A DNA stretch of 64,000 nucleotides from Pyrenophora tritici-repentis (GCF_003171515.1 NC_089397.1:1984001-2048000), one strand, 5' to 3'. Numbered from the stretch's first letter, positions 11,573-21,260 are shown. Made by a program: numbers and translations. The notes: a model not told the origin generated them from the letters alone.

Positions 11573-12364
11573 GGTTGCGTAGGTTGTATTAGGCTCAGAT
11601 GTGTAAGACTAGCGGATCAAAAGCGAGCTGGGATGAGTCTTCAAGAGTATACGATGTCGTCGAGACCTCAGTGCCACTAATGTCACCGGAATGCGGCCGA
11701 TTGTAAATATCTTGTCCAAGGCGCGTTTCGGCATCTGATCAGGTGCTGCCTACAGACAACGCACACAAGTGCGGTAATTGAGTCAATTGCCGATAGCCTC
11801 TTTTTGGAAGCGTCGGTCCGACGCGGCTTTTGACTGGTGTCGAACACGGTGTCGGACTGGACGCGCGGTAGCTCGGTCATGTGTCGGCCAAACTCTATGC
11901 GCACGTTGGCAGGATAAGCCCTAGACCCTGACAAGCGTGATCACTGCCAATCAGACAGATCGTCTGGGTAAATCGTCTGATCTCCGCCCAACATCGTTTA
12001 CGCATTTGTGGTATAACCCCGGTCATATGCGTAGGTTTCGGCCAGATGAACGCTTCGGTGACGCTTCAGTGACACACTCGCGGTGGACACAGCTACCGCA
12101 AATACGGCGTCTCAATGTGAGTGTTATCAGTAGCAAGTATAGGTCTCGTGGTTGATATGGGAGTTTTATTCGCTTTGAGTGATCGATGAACTACGGGTGA
12201 CCGAGAACCACAATGCCGAGCTCACAACAGTTCGTAGAATCTCCACCTTGAGGATCAAATTCCGCGGGGAATGCATGGCTAGTCGACCCCATGGGGTCGG
12301 TCCGGCAGACACCAGTTGAGCTAGTGGGCCGCCCCGTATATGTCCAGACCCTAGGAATATATAT
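11573..12364. promoter_or_regulatory. Divergent promoter region between the lactonase-like and sugar-transporter genes
   Basis: This 792-bp region separates two divergently transcribed genes and is the likely shared control region. It contains several CGG/CCG triplets, the best being the palindrome at 11810-11824. A TATA-like run (atatatatatg) directly abuts the upstream ATG of the transporter, which favours its downstream ATG at 12461. Confidence 0.5.
11810..11824. promoter_or_regulatory. Perfect palindrome GCGTCGG-T-CCGACGC, candidate Zn2Cys6 regulator site
   Basis: A 7-bp inverted repeat with one central base has a CGG-N1-CCG core, the type of site bound by dimeric fungal Zn2Cys6 activators. 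It sits in the shared promoter of two sugar-metabolism genes. The role is inferred. Confidence 0.35.
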
Positions 12365-14055
12365 ATGACTGTCATCACTGCGCGACAAAACTTATCCCCC
12401 CACCTCCTTGGGACGCAGACACAACGAGAAAGTGCGCAGGTGGCTATCGAAACGCACATCATGCCGGAACTCAGGGGCCGAGCTCTTATGCTCACCATCA
12501 GCGTCCTCACGTCGCTCGGATTCATGTTAATTGGATACGACAATGGTCTCATGGGCGGATTGGTTGGCGCGCCAGCCTTCAACAAGACCTTTGACCACCC
12601 ATCCTCGGATATGATTGGCACTATCGTAGCCATTTTCGAGAGTGAGTGATTGGAATCAGTGAATAACGGGTGCACAAGTAACGTTGGTACAGTCGGCTGC
12701 TTCTTTGGTGCCATGGCAACAGCAGTAATTGGAGAGAAACTCGGTCGTCGCAAGAGTGTCGCCATTGGCGCTGTCATCAGCATTCTCGGCGCCCTCCTCC
12801 AGGCTACCGCATACGGAAGGGCACACCTCATCGTCGGTCGCATTGTCTCAGGTGTTGGTCTGGGTATCATCAACTCGACCGTGCCTGTGATGCAAGCCGA
12901 ATTCAGCCCCAAAGCGAGTCGCGGTATCTACGTTTGCGCGCAGCTGTCGACGCTGAACTTCGGTATCTTCTTGGTATACTGGATCGACTATGCGTTTGTT
13001 TCGCATACTTCGGACTATGCATGGCGCATACCTACTATCCTGCAATGCATCATCGTCCTGGCGATTCTTGGGTTGTTGACTGTCATTCCAGAGACACCAA
13101 GATGGCTGGCGGCCCACGATCGTCCGGATGAATGTCTGCGGGTTTTGGCACGCGTGGCAGACGTACCTGAGACCGACCCCGAGGTGCAGAGGCTTCACAC
13201 CGTCATCACCGAAACCGTTGCGTTCGAGCAGTCGAGACAAGCAGGGTGGAAGGACATCGTTCGGAGCGACCCAATCAAGTCCAGGAGACGTTTCCTGATC
13301 GCTTGCGGCATCCAAATGTTCCAGCAACTTGGTGGTATCAACGCCATTATTTGTGAGTAGGCGCAATCGAGTTGGACCAAACACTACTAACGACGACAGA
13401 TTATTCCGGAACCCTCTTCCAGAAGAGCATCGGCTTCGATACTCACATGTCCGCCCTGATGAGTGGCTTTTTGCAGACCTGGTTCTTTGTCGCCTCATTC
13501 ATCCCATGGTTCCTCATCGACCGGGTCGGCAGAAGACCGCTGCTCCTCTCCATGATCAGTCTCATGGCTGCCGTCATGGCAGTACAATCTGGGCTCATCT
13601 ATCAGGTACAATACAAGACCGCATCGGCAAAGGGTGCAGGTATCGCAGCAGCCGCCATGCTGTTCATCTTCCAGGGCGCTTTCACCATCGGCTTTCAGGC
13701 TACTGTGTGGGTGTATCCGTCCGAAATTCTGCCACTACGCCTGCGACAGCGTGGTTCGGCCATCTCGACGGCCGCGAACTGGATATGCAACTATATCATC
13801 GTGCAAATCACACCTCGTGCGATCAGCAATATCGGATGGAAGACGTATATCATCTTCGCCGTGCTCAATGGTCTTTGGGTGCCGATCATCTTCTTCTTCT
13901 TTCCCGAAACCAAGGGACTTGAGCTGGAAGACGTGGACCGCCTTTTCTCTGGCGAAGCGAGCCGAACCGATTTGCTGGACAAGGACCTTGATGACGAGCG
14001 AGTCGAAAGTGTTGTAGTTGCGAAAACAGTAGAGTGTGCTGGACATGTATCGTGA
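12365..14055 (+). CDS. MFS sugar (hexose-type) transporter
   Basis: Three exons, 12365-12641, 12693-13352 and 13400-14055, with introns of 51 and 47 bp, give 530 residues. The junctions restore the classic sugar-porter sequences AIFE-IGCFFGA and NAII-YYSGTLFQ. Other family signatures are LGFMLIGYDNG in TM1, GEKLGRRKS after TM2, GRIVSGVGLGIINSTVPV, PETPRWLAA, and the terminal PETKGLELEDVDRLF. These proteins are 12-TM plasma-membrane proton/sugar symporters or facilitators. The first ATG overlaps a TATA-like run; the in-frame ATG at 12461 (MPELRGRALM) looks like a more typical start and would give 498 residues. It is divergent from the lactonase-like gene and near the rhamnosidase, consistent with uptake of the released sugar. 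The exact substrate cannot be read from sequence. Confidence 0.9.
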
Positions 14056-14416
14056 AGGTAGCCGAGGGAGGATGTGGATTTTGAGTATTGACAGGGAAGA
14101 AGAGTGGGAAATAGATAATCCTATCATTTCCGTGCATGGCTCAAAGTTTTGATCGCATTTTGGCAGGGAGATCGGATTTCCATGTGGTTCGCTCGGCCGT
14201 CAGCTTCGGTGGAGGTGTACCGTAAGACGAATTCGGCCCTATACAATGATGATGTGAGCATGCCCAGGAACATCCTAGGCCAATCTCTGAAACTGTCGGT
14301 GTCAGACGCGTCATCTCGTCCTTTCTGATTTCAATTTCCTTTTGGTTTTCTACTATTATGCCAGTTAGTCCCTCTGAATCTTTCTGTGTGACGAGGTACT
14401 CGCCCACCCCATCGCC

Positions 14417-15616
14417 ATGTGGAATCAACTTCGCACGTACTACAACGCCCTAAAGCCGCAAAAATCTGTGTATCAGTACATGCCATTAGGCTACGTACCC
14501 GTCACAAGCTCCCGGACCCGTCTGACAATCGTATCGGCAACCTGCCTCATCTTCCTGTTCGCTATCCTCACAGCCACTCTACACCCCGCAGAAAAGGCGA
14601 GGCAATACGGGATATTTCAGTCTACCGAGAGCCCCGCACATGATCCTATACCCAGCATTGTACACTATGTACAGCTCAAGAAACAGGCAGACTCTGTTCT
14701 GCATTTCCGGTTCTACCACTTCCTGACCATGTGCGCCGCAGTACTGTACATCAAGCCGACGCAGATATACATACACACTGACTTCAACGACTCGGATATC
14801 AACATCGCCAGCGCGCGGGGTGACAAATGGACCAAGGCCGTCATCAACACCTTCGCAGACAAGCTCATCTGGAACCATGTCCGCGCGCCCACCTTTGCCG
14901 GTCAAAACCAGAACGAGCAAATCTCTGCCATCCAGCACAAGTCCGACTTCATCCGCTGGGAAGGCATCGAAAAGAGAGGAGGCATCTACATGGACTGGGA
15001 CGTGATACCGCTGCGGCCGCTGACGCCCATATTGAACGCTGGCTTCGCGTTTATCGGCGGCCGCCACTATGGTGGCGCTGGGGAAACAGGAGGCATAAAC
15101 GGAACCATCAACAACGGAGTCTTGATGACGATACCAAACAGCACCATGGCGCGCATCGTCGTGCGCGAGCAACACGCCGCCTTCAACAGCGCGTGGGAAT
15201 CCAACCTGCAAAGCATGACGTTGATCGCCGAGCGCCTTGTCCCGATTCCGTACGAGGTCCTCATCCTTGACCGCAACGCTTTCGCGCCCACACACTGGTT
15301 CAGAGAGAGCACCGATCCGCTCTTCCTGCCCAACGACGGCGACCCGTCTCCCGTGCCCGAGCACATCAACTCGACGGATCCGATGGAGCTGTACGAAAAT
15401 GCAGTCAAGAATCGAAGAAGGCGCGCCGAGTGGGAGATGAATTTCTCAGCCTCGTACATGCTGCATGCCTTCTCCATGGGCAATTACCACAAATACGTCA
15501 ACGCCAAGCTCATTCTGAGTAGAACCAGCAACTTTGGAATTGCCACGTACGATATTGTTAAGCACATGGTAGACATGGGCTACGTTAGCGCCGATGACGA
15601 CTCTGACGAGGCATAA
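14417..15616 (+). CDS. Type II membrane glycosyltransferase with DXD motif (Gly_transf_sug/GT32-like)
   Basis: A single exon encodes 399 residues. A short cytosolic tail precedes one hydrophobic anchor (LTIVSATCLIFLFAILTATL, about residues 35-54), as in Golgi type II glycosyltransferases. The catalytic region has the hallmark IQHKSDFIRWEGIEKRGGIY followed by MDWDVIPL, where DWD is the DXD metal/nucleotide-sugar site. It continues with NGTINNGVLMTIPNS. The family transfers sugars such as mannose, galactose or GlcNAc onto glycans or lipids; donor and acceptor are not predictable here. It lies 361 bp downstream of the transporter on the same strand. Whether it belongs to the sugar-utilisation group or is only a neighbour is unclear. 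Confidence 0.8.
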   Translation: MWNQLRTYYNALKPQKSVYQYMPLGYVPVTSSRTRLTIVSATCLIFLFAILTATLHPAEKARQYGIFQSTESPAHDPIPSIVHYVQLKKQADSVLHFRFYHFLTMCAAVLYIKPTQIYIHTDFNDSDINIASARGDKWTKAVINTFADKLIWNHVRAPTFAGQNQNEQISAIQHKSDFIRWEGIEKRGGIYMDWDVIPLRPLTPILNAGFAFIGGRHYGGAGETGGINGTINNGVLMTIPNSTMARIVVREQHAAFNSAWESNLQSMTLIAERLVPIPYEVLILDRNAFAPTHWFRESTDPLFLPNDGDPSPVPEHINSTDPMELYENAVKNRRRRAEWEMNFSASYMLHAFSMGNYHKYVNAKLILSRTSNFGIATYDIVKHMVDMGYVSADDDSDEA

Positions 15617-16396
15617 AGTTGCCTGGAGATGCAGTGGTTCTTTTGCATAGACATAGATTAGATGCAGGGCGGGATTTCCTTGAGTACACCGTGTACAATA
15701 CTGTAGCTTGTAATGGTAAATTGGCCTTTTACGTAAGCAAGCGAGCTAGGTTTTTTTGGGAGCATAACTACCAGTACTTCTTATTTAAGCGATTTAAATG
15801 TTTTTCTGTTTCTGTCTGCCCTACCCATTGCTGGGACCCTCATTTCCGGAGGCATGACTGACACACGCGTTCGTTTCATCGCATTCTGTCCACTCGCGAA
15901 TGATATCCCTCGATCGATCTCCGGATCACTTGGCCGCGGCATGTTCCGTCTTGACCGCCGAGTCGTAGATGATGAGCGGCGGGGCAGGGATGCGGGGGTC
16001 ATGGAAGTGGAAGCAGAAACGAAACGCAGTCGCTTTATTGCCGCACAGGATCGCCGCCCTTAGCGAAGTACACAAACGCGAACGTAAAGATGGGGCTGAA
16101 GTGGAGTCAAGATTCCATGAAATGCAAATATAGAAAGTGCTAATATTGTTATGGGGCCATTGAACGTACCAGGGTAGTCTGGCTAAAACCTGGCTAGGTA
16201 TAGTCGTAGCATGAAGAATTACCAGCCGGCTTAAGGGGCTTCTCTACCCCTTTACCTTCCGATATCATGTTATGGTAATAGTAAAAGGAAAACGTCACAT
16301 GACCATGTAAGCACCACATGCATGTGGGTTATGTTGGGTATCTCTATGTACAAGATCCCGAGACTTTACAAAAACACAAACAACACAAACACCCTA
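15617..16396. other. Intergenic region between the glycosyltransferase and the pogo element
   Basis: I see no supportable gene. The region becomes AT-rich toward the transposon insertion site. The TA dinucleotide at 16395-16396 is the target duplicated by the pogo-like element. Confidence 0.45.
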
Positions 16397-16451
16397 ACAT
16401 GATCCATGGGCGAGCGGCGCACACGGGCGAGCGGCGCACCCCACCAACTTT
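16397..16451 (+). repeat. Left TIR of the pogo-like element
   Basis: 55 bp starting acatgatccatggg. It contains two tandem copies of gggcgagcggcgcac at 16408-16422 and 16425-16439, plausible transposase-binding sites. Confidence 0.92.
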
Positions 16452-16477
16452 ACTCACCTTACTGATCTTAATCTACA

Positions 16478-18130
16478 ATGGCTCAACGCAGCGCTACTCA
16501 ATTACTATCAAATGAAGCAGATATTCAGCTTGCTATCTCATCTATTAATGCGCACCAGATCCAAGGTACCCGTACTGCTGCAGTAGTCTACAACGTAGCC
16601 GAAACAACGCTCCGCCGCCGACGCGCTGGTATACCTGCCCGACGCGATTGCCCGCCCAACTCAAGGAAGCTTACCCAGAGAGAAGAGGAGGTGATTATTA
16701 GCTATATACTTCAGCTAGATCTGCGTGGATTTGCGCCTACCTACACAGCTGTACGTGATATGGCTGATAAGCTGCTGGCTGCGCGTGGTGGAGAGCAGGT
16801 TGGAGTCAACTGGCCATCTACCTTTGTTAAGCGTACAGACAGTCTTCGGACGTGTTTCAACCAAGCGTACGATAGGCAGAGAGCTCTTTGTGAGGATGCA
16901 ACATTAATAAAGAGGTGGTTTAAGCTTGTAGAAGAGACAAAGGCTGAGCTAGGTATCTGCGATGAGGACGTCTACAACTTTGATGAAGCTGGCTTTATGA
17001 TGGGCAAGATTACAACGCAGCTAGTTATAACAGGAGCAGAGAGGAGAGGCAGGCCGAAGAGTATTCAGCCAGGCAATCGCGAGTGGGTAACGCTGATCGC
17101 TGCTATCAGCGCTGCTGGCTGGTCAGTCCCACCGTTCCTCATCTTCGCTGGCCAGTACCACCTATCAGCCTGGTATAAGGAAGCTGAGATCCCACGCGAC
17201 TGGGCGATCGCAGTCAGCGATAATGGCTGGACGAATAATGAGCTTGGAGTTGAGTGGCTAAAGCACTTCAACGCTCACACGCAGGCTCGTAGTGTAGGCG
17301 CGCGTCGCCTGCTTATTATTGATGGCCATAAGAGCCACCAATCTCTAGAGTTCCAGGAGCTCTGCAAGGAGAACAATATCCATACGCTCTGTATGCCTCC
17401 TCACTCATCTCACCTACTCCAGCCACTTGATGTTGGCTGCTTCTCGCCATTGAAGCGCGCGTACAGCCGTGAGGTGGAGAGCCTTATGCGCAACCACATC
17501 AACCACATCACCAAGCTAGAGTTTCTGCCAGCGTTCAAGGCAGCATTTGATCAAGCGTTCACGCCAGCCAATATCTGCTCAGCCTTCCGCGGCGCAGGCC
17601 TTGTTCCTCTACAACCAGAGGCTGTTCTATCAAAGGTAGATGTACAACTGCGTACACCTACTCCTCCAGCAGCTCTGCCAGAGGCTCCCTGGGTAGCTCA
17701 AACGCCGAGCAACGCGCGTGAGCTTGAGGCTCAGTCAAGCCTAATACGTGAGCGCGTGCGCCAGCACAAGAGCTCATCACCAGCTTCAATTATTATGGCG
17801 ATTGACCAGCTAAAGAAGGGCGCCGAGGTGATGATGCTCTCTGCTGAGCTGATGCGCGATCGGATCTCTAGTCTTGAGAAGGCCAATAGCGCAGCCTCAG
17901 AGCGTAGGCGGCGCTCTAAAAGGCGTATACAGAAGCATGGAGTACTCACAAAGGGAGCTGGAGAGGATATACTGGCTCAAAATGAGGCTGACCAGCAGAT
18001 TGCTCATGAAGAGCGTCAAGGAGGAGCGCGATCAGGCCTCAGCCAGCGGGCTCAAAGGCGCTGCACTAGGTGCAAGGAGACTGGGCACAACTCGCGCACA
18101 TGCAAGACTGATACTATTAATATAGAGTAA
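16478..18130 (+). CDS. Pogo/Fot1-like DDE transposase with C-terminal zinc knuckle
   Basis: A single ORF of 550 residues lies inside intact TIRs. The N-terminal 120 residues form CENP-B-like helix-turn-helix DNA-binding domains ([38 protein letters not shown]). The DDE_1 catalytic core follows with its three acidic residues in [24 protein letters not shown] and [18 protein letters not shown] coiled-coil-like segment ([20 protein letters not shown]) precedes a terminal CX2CX4HX4C knuckle, [14 protein letters not shown]. Transposases of this type cut and paste their element at TA sites. All catalytic residues are present and there is no stop or frameshift. The knuckle, of a kind usual in retroviral Gag, is a notable addition that recurs in two other pogo copies in this window. 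Confidence 0.93.
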   Translation: MAQRSATQLLSNEADIQLAISSINAHQIQGTRTAAVVYNVAETTLRRRRAGIPARRDCPPNSRKLTQREEEVIISYILQLDLRGFAPTYTAVRDMADKLLAARGGEQVGVNWPSTFVKRTDSLRTCFNQAYDRQRALCEDATLIKRWFKLVEETKAELGICDEDVYNFDEAGFMMGKITTQLVITGAERRGRPKSIQPGNREWVTLIAAISAAGWSVPPFLIFAGQYHLSAWYKEAEIPRDWAIAVSDNGWTNNELGVEWLKHFNAHTQARSVGARRLLIIDGHKSHQSLEFQELCKENNIHTLCMPPHSSHLLQPLDVGCFSPLKRAYSREVESLMRNHINHITKLEFLPAFKAAFDQAFTPANICSAFRGAGLVPLQPEAVLSKVDVQLRTPTPPAALPEAPWVAQTPSNARELEAQSSLIRERVRQHKSSSPASIIMAIDQLKKGAEVMMLSAELMRDRISSLEKANSAASERRRRSKRRIQKHGVLTKGAGEDILAQNEADQQIAHEERQGGARSGLSQRAQRRCTRCKETGHNSRTCKTDTINIE

Positions 18131-18195
18131 TCTACTGTATCAATATCTAGCAATAATATTATCGCGTTGTTGAGATGCATCGCTTTAAAGTTGCA

Positions 18196-18250
18196 AAAGT
18201 TGGTGGGGTGCGCCGCTCGCCCGTGTGCGCCGCTCGCCCATGGATCATGT
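18196..18250 (-). repeat. Right TIR of the pogo-like element
   Basis: Reverse complement of the left TIR over 55 bp, followed by the TA target duplication. It carries the same doubled GC-rich motif. Confidence 0.92.
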
Positions 18251-18280
18251 TATAGAAACTCCACAACAACCACCTTACAT

Positions 18281-18373
18281 AGAACGGCTCAGCCAAAGTC
18301 CTACATAGTCACCGACTGATACAGGACTCTAATAGAAATATAATAATAATATAATAATAATAATAATAATAGT
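18281..18373 (+). repeat. (TAA)n-tailed repeat, copy 1
   Basis: The stretch agaacggctcagccaaagtcctacatagtc.. ends in aggactctaatagaa and an (ATA/TAA)n tract. A second copy of the same end is at 32866-32918 continuing at 38940-38966, where Copia E has inserted. A simple-repeat tail shared by two loci suggests the 3' end of a non-LTR retroelement or SINE-like family. Confidence 0.45.
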
Positions 18374-18697
18374 AGGAGGATAGCCAACCGCTACGCAACA
18401 GCCTCTGCTACGCAACAGCCTAGGGATACAGCCTTTTGCTACCCCCGCCATAGTGCGCCAGCGTCGCGCGAATTCAGATCGAACGCCCTAGGGAGACGAC
18501 TCCCTAGAAAATTTGCCGGAGATTTTAGCTTACACCGCTCATTTCCAACATTAGACCGAACTTCTGTCCGCCCCGGGTGCTGACACCCCGCCTTGGGATG
18601 GCGTATACTCCTATTCCCTCACCGCAAATCGCACCTGGTTTTAGCGCCTCGCTCTTACACAGGTTATCCTTCACAGATCTTCTTTAACAAACGCACC

Positions 18698-19081
18698 ATG
18701 TCGCGAAACGTTAACGAAGATCCTCTGAACCTACAGTCCGTCAGGACTGCAGCAAGAAGACAAGAAAAGGCACTCTCTAAGTCCTCTAAAGAGCCACTGC
18801 CTACATTAGGTATTAACTCCCCCGCTATAGGGATAACAGAACCCACATCCCGCCATAGCCTAAAATTTCGCAGATACGAGTACAATACCCGCGCCCGCGA
18901 AGCCTCTAGGCCCGCCCCACAGCCTACTTCACAAGAAGAAATAGACCCTAAGGGATCTGAAACCGACACCCCCCGCGGAAGAAACCCGTCATTCACATTT
19001 CTAGATCTAAAGGACATTGCCGAACTATCAAGCTTAAGAGGCAAACTGCGCGCAATAGACCCTCCAGAACCCCGCGACTAG
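18698..19081 (+). CDS. Small ORF in TE-rich DNA, unrecognised
   Basis: This frame encodes 127 residues from MSRNVNEDPLNLQSVRTAAR. The open frame extends further upstream (18593), but the ATG at 18698 is the better start because the preceding sequence has no protein-like composition. The protein is hydrophilic and rich in Ser, Pro, Arg and Glu, with no domain I recognise. It is followed by more degenerate coding-like sequence and an interrupted TTA repeat near 19185. It lies between a pogo element and LTR debris and is most likely the leftover first ORF of a retroelement. A host gene is possible but less likely. Confidence 0.3.
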   Translation: MSRNVNEDPLNLQSVRTAARRQEKALSKSSKEPLPTLGINSPAIGITEPTSRHSLKFRRYEYNTRAREASRPAPQPTSQEEIDPKGSETDTPRGRNPSFTFLDLKDIAELSSLRGKLRAIDPPEPRD

Positions 19082-19294
19082 AGTCGCGAAAACTGCTAGT
19101 CAGAATGGCTAAACAAATACCCTATGGATAGACTCCTAGAGCACCTTGCCAGAACTAAACAGGACTTGCACTCAGCTATAGCCTATTATTATTATTATTT
19201 ATTGGAACAAGGTCCCTCTAGTAATATGACTACTGTGGATAACCGAGTGAGAGGGACAAGGCGGGGTGGCTGCAACGTATTGTATTAACTATCA

Positions 19295-19422
19295 TGTTGA
19301 GTGTCACCGACTTTGGCTGTTGTGGTGGGTGCTATTGCCTACCAGGCAGTGCCTGCCACACTAGCATATCATGTGACTCTCAAGCACCTTCTATCCTAGA
19401 CTAAACCCAGATATTCTCAACA
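19295..19422 (-). repeat. LTR of a further, otherwise lost Copia-like element (family H)
   Basis: 128 bp beginning TGTTGAG and ending CTCAACA. It is adjoined at 19423 by ctccccctcag, which on the minus strand is a polypurine tract just before a 3' LTR. Only a short internal remnant survives before other insertions. Confidence 0.55.
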
Positions 19423-19482
19423 CTCCCCCTCAGGACAGGTCCGGTCTATAGACAACACCTAGTTAGTTCTTAAATCTCTTAA

Positions 19483-19824
19483 TGTCAGATAGCAGGCATG
19501 TCGAGCCGAAAGTGCCGACACCGCTAGCCAATAACGAGTTAGCGTCTTAGCAAGAACAAAACTCTCAGCGCGCACCTTAGAACAGAGAGGACACGAACAA
19601 TTATCAACAACCATCAATTTCATCCTGTCAGATATAATGAGATATTGCACAAAAGTGATGGATGTTGATGATTGTCTGTATTGTGTTCTGTCTATCGTGT
19701 GTCCGCGCTTGTGGCCCTCTTGAGGGGCGCACTGACCCTCTCTACGCTGATTGGTTGCTGCCAACGTCGAGTAACCCTGCTATCTGACACATTCACTTTG
19801 TGTGACATCTCATTTCATTTGACA
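19483..19824 (+). repeat. Solo LTR of the Copia B family, itself split by a second LTR
   Basis: It starts TGTCAGATAGCAGGC and ends TTTGACA, and matches the 164-bp Copia B LTR once the nested LTR at 19626-19789 is removed. It is flanked by the 5-bp duplication CTTAA at 19478-19482 and 19825-19829. Confidence 0.75.
19626..19789 (-). repeat. Nested solo LTR, 164-bp variant of the Copia B family
   Basis: Starts TGTCAGATATAATGAG and ends TATCTGACA. It lies inside the older LTR at 19483-19824 and is flanked by catcc/cattc, a target duplication differing by one C-to-T change. The middle third of the sequence differs from the Copia B LTR. Confidence 0.7.
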
Positions 19825-19997
19825 CTTAAATGCAACTCGCTGCAAAGGTTTTATTATTCCATCTACAGTCGGGTGACAAAAAGAAAGAGACTTTTTAAAA
19901 GTTTACTTTTTCTAAGCTCTATATCTAAAGAACTAGACTAGCTAGACTAATACATTTTAGTTTTTTAGAAATTTAAGAACCTTCTCTTTAGGTAAGG

Positions 19998-20185
19998 TGT
20001 CAGATTTTTTATGGATGGGATCAAGTGTATTGTCTGTGTCTGTCTACGGCTCTGTCTGTGGGAGGTGGCCTCGCCTCGGGCTTGGCAGTGCTAAGTCCCG
20101 GCGCTAGCCCTGGTTTGGGGGTCTCATGTCCTTCCCCAACCACCATCGGCTCGATCATGGAGCAAAACCTCGCCTCAATCTGACA
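19998..20185. repeat. Solo LTR, family G
   Basis: 188 bp from TGTCAGATTTTT to CAATCTGACA, flanked by TAAGG at 19993-19997 and 20186-20190. A nearly full copy of the same LTR lies at 60520-60707. Confidence 0.8.
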
Positions 20186-20278
20186 TAAGGTTACTATAAG
20201 GTATACTTAGTAAGCAAAATAAAGCTAACCTAAGGCAGTAAAAGTAGAGTTCAAAAAGAGCTAGAAGAGAGTTAGGTA

Positions 20279-20936
20279 ACATGGTTGGCAAGCGAGCGGC
20301 GCACCCAAAAACACACCAAAAAGCGGAGTTTTGGCAACTGAATATCTCAACAACCACCAAATAGATTTTTCTTAAAATCTTACTGTGAAGCTGCACACAC
20401 ATAAGCATGTAGATTGTATAGTTATAGGACTATAGCTAACTCGGTTGTAGAGTTGTCAAGCAAAAACGAAAAAATTCCATTTTTTTAGCCCCAAAACTCT
20501 ATATCTCTACATCTAGAGTAGCTAGGGCCCTGTAACCATAGGATCTTATACAATTATAATCCTAGAGTTCTAGTAAAGCTTTTAAGAAAAATCTATTTGG
20601 TGGTTGTTGAGATATTCAGTTCCCAAAACTCCGCTTTTTGGTGTGTTTTTGGGTGCGCCGCTCGCTGAAAGGGGCCGGCCCTGAGGGCAATTGCCAGAAA
20701 GAATCAGATGAATTCGTTAACCTAAGATCTATGGAGGGCTATCCGGCTATATAGTTTCTTCGGATAGATATCCGGCTTCCGGATATCTTTACCGGTAACC
20801 GATGTGTCGGGCGGGTCCTTCGTCCGGTATCGGCAGGTTCTGATGTTCTGGTCTCCGAGGCTTCCAGCCGAGTCTCATCCGACTGGGCCTAGCCCATTAC
20901 ACTCGCTTGCGTGCGCCGCTCGCTTGCCAACCATGT
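20279..20936. mobile_element. Non-autonomous pogo-type MITE containing a long inner palindrome
   Basis: Outer 26-bp TIRs (acatggttggcaagcgagcg and onward; 20279-20304 and 20911-20936) are flanked by TA. Inside are 87-bp inverted arms at 20291-20377 and 20580-20666 with about one mismatch. The right part (20667-20847) is a sequence also found at 50770-50951. There is no coding capacity. The GC-rich core gcgagcggcgcac is shared with the intact pogo element at 16397, which may be able to move it. Confidence 0.75.
20667..20847 (+). repeat. Dispersed ~180-bp repeat, copy 1
   Basis: From gaaaggggccggccctgagg to ggcaggttctgatgtt. It is nearly identical to 50770-50951. Its identity is unknown. Confidence 0.6.
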
Positions 20937-21043
20937 TATGACTTTTTACTGAGCGTATAAAAATTTCTAAAAAAAGTTCCTAAGATACTAGCTGTTGGGA
21001 ATCGAACCTGCGGTAGATAAGGCAGCTGGTTGCTGCATGCACG
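20937..21043. other. Short spacer between the MITE and Copia A
   Basis: Contains a tRNA-like T-loop sequence (ggttcgattccc on the minus strand) followed by a T-run, but arms do not pair as a tRNA. Confidence 0.3.
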
Positions 21044-21260
21044 TGTCAGATAATAGCACTGTTGAAGATGAGAGCGTACAGACGCTGGGTTAGACTAGCG
21101 CGACCCGGCATCTGAGAGAGCCAATCGGATCACAGGAAGGCTTGGCACCCCCCAGGTGTGCCCACAACCGTAGACAGAACCAAAAACACAATCAATAATC
21201 AATATCATCACGATCATTACCCATTTCATCAGTATTCCAGATAAGAGTGAATATCTGACA
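21044..21260 (+). repeat. 5' LTR of Copia A
   Basis: 217 bp, TGTCAGATAATAGC to GAATATCTGACA; matches the 3' LTR by eye without difference. Confidence 0.92.

Larger units (their letters stand above)
16397..18250 (+). mobile_element. Intact pogo/Fot1-like (Tc1-mariner superfamily) DNA transposon
   Basis: The element is 1854 bp. It is bounded by 55-bp terminal inverted repeats (16397-16451 and 18196-18250) that look perfectly matched, and is flanked by TA at 16395-16396 and 18251-18252, the target duplication of this superfamily. It carries one uninterrupted transposase gene. Matching TIRs, TA duplication and an intact gene make it a candidate active copy. Confidence 0.93.

Noticed and set aside
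12365..12460. Confident use of the first ATG of the sugar transporter
   Set aside because: It overlaps a TATA-like run and its 32 extra residues lack family similarity; kept only as the outer limit, with 12461 as the likely start.
18345..18375. CRISPR-like or regulatory tandem array (ATA/TAA repeats here and near 38943)
   Set aside because: Simple microsatellite tails without spacers; eukaryotic context.
20990..21040. tRNA gene on the minus strand (ggttcgattccc T-loop followed by a T-run)
   Set aside because: The T-stem does not pair, the putative anticodon loop lacks T33, and no D-arm half is found on either side of Copia A.
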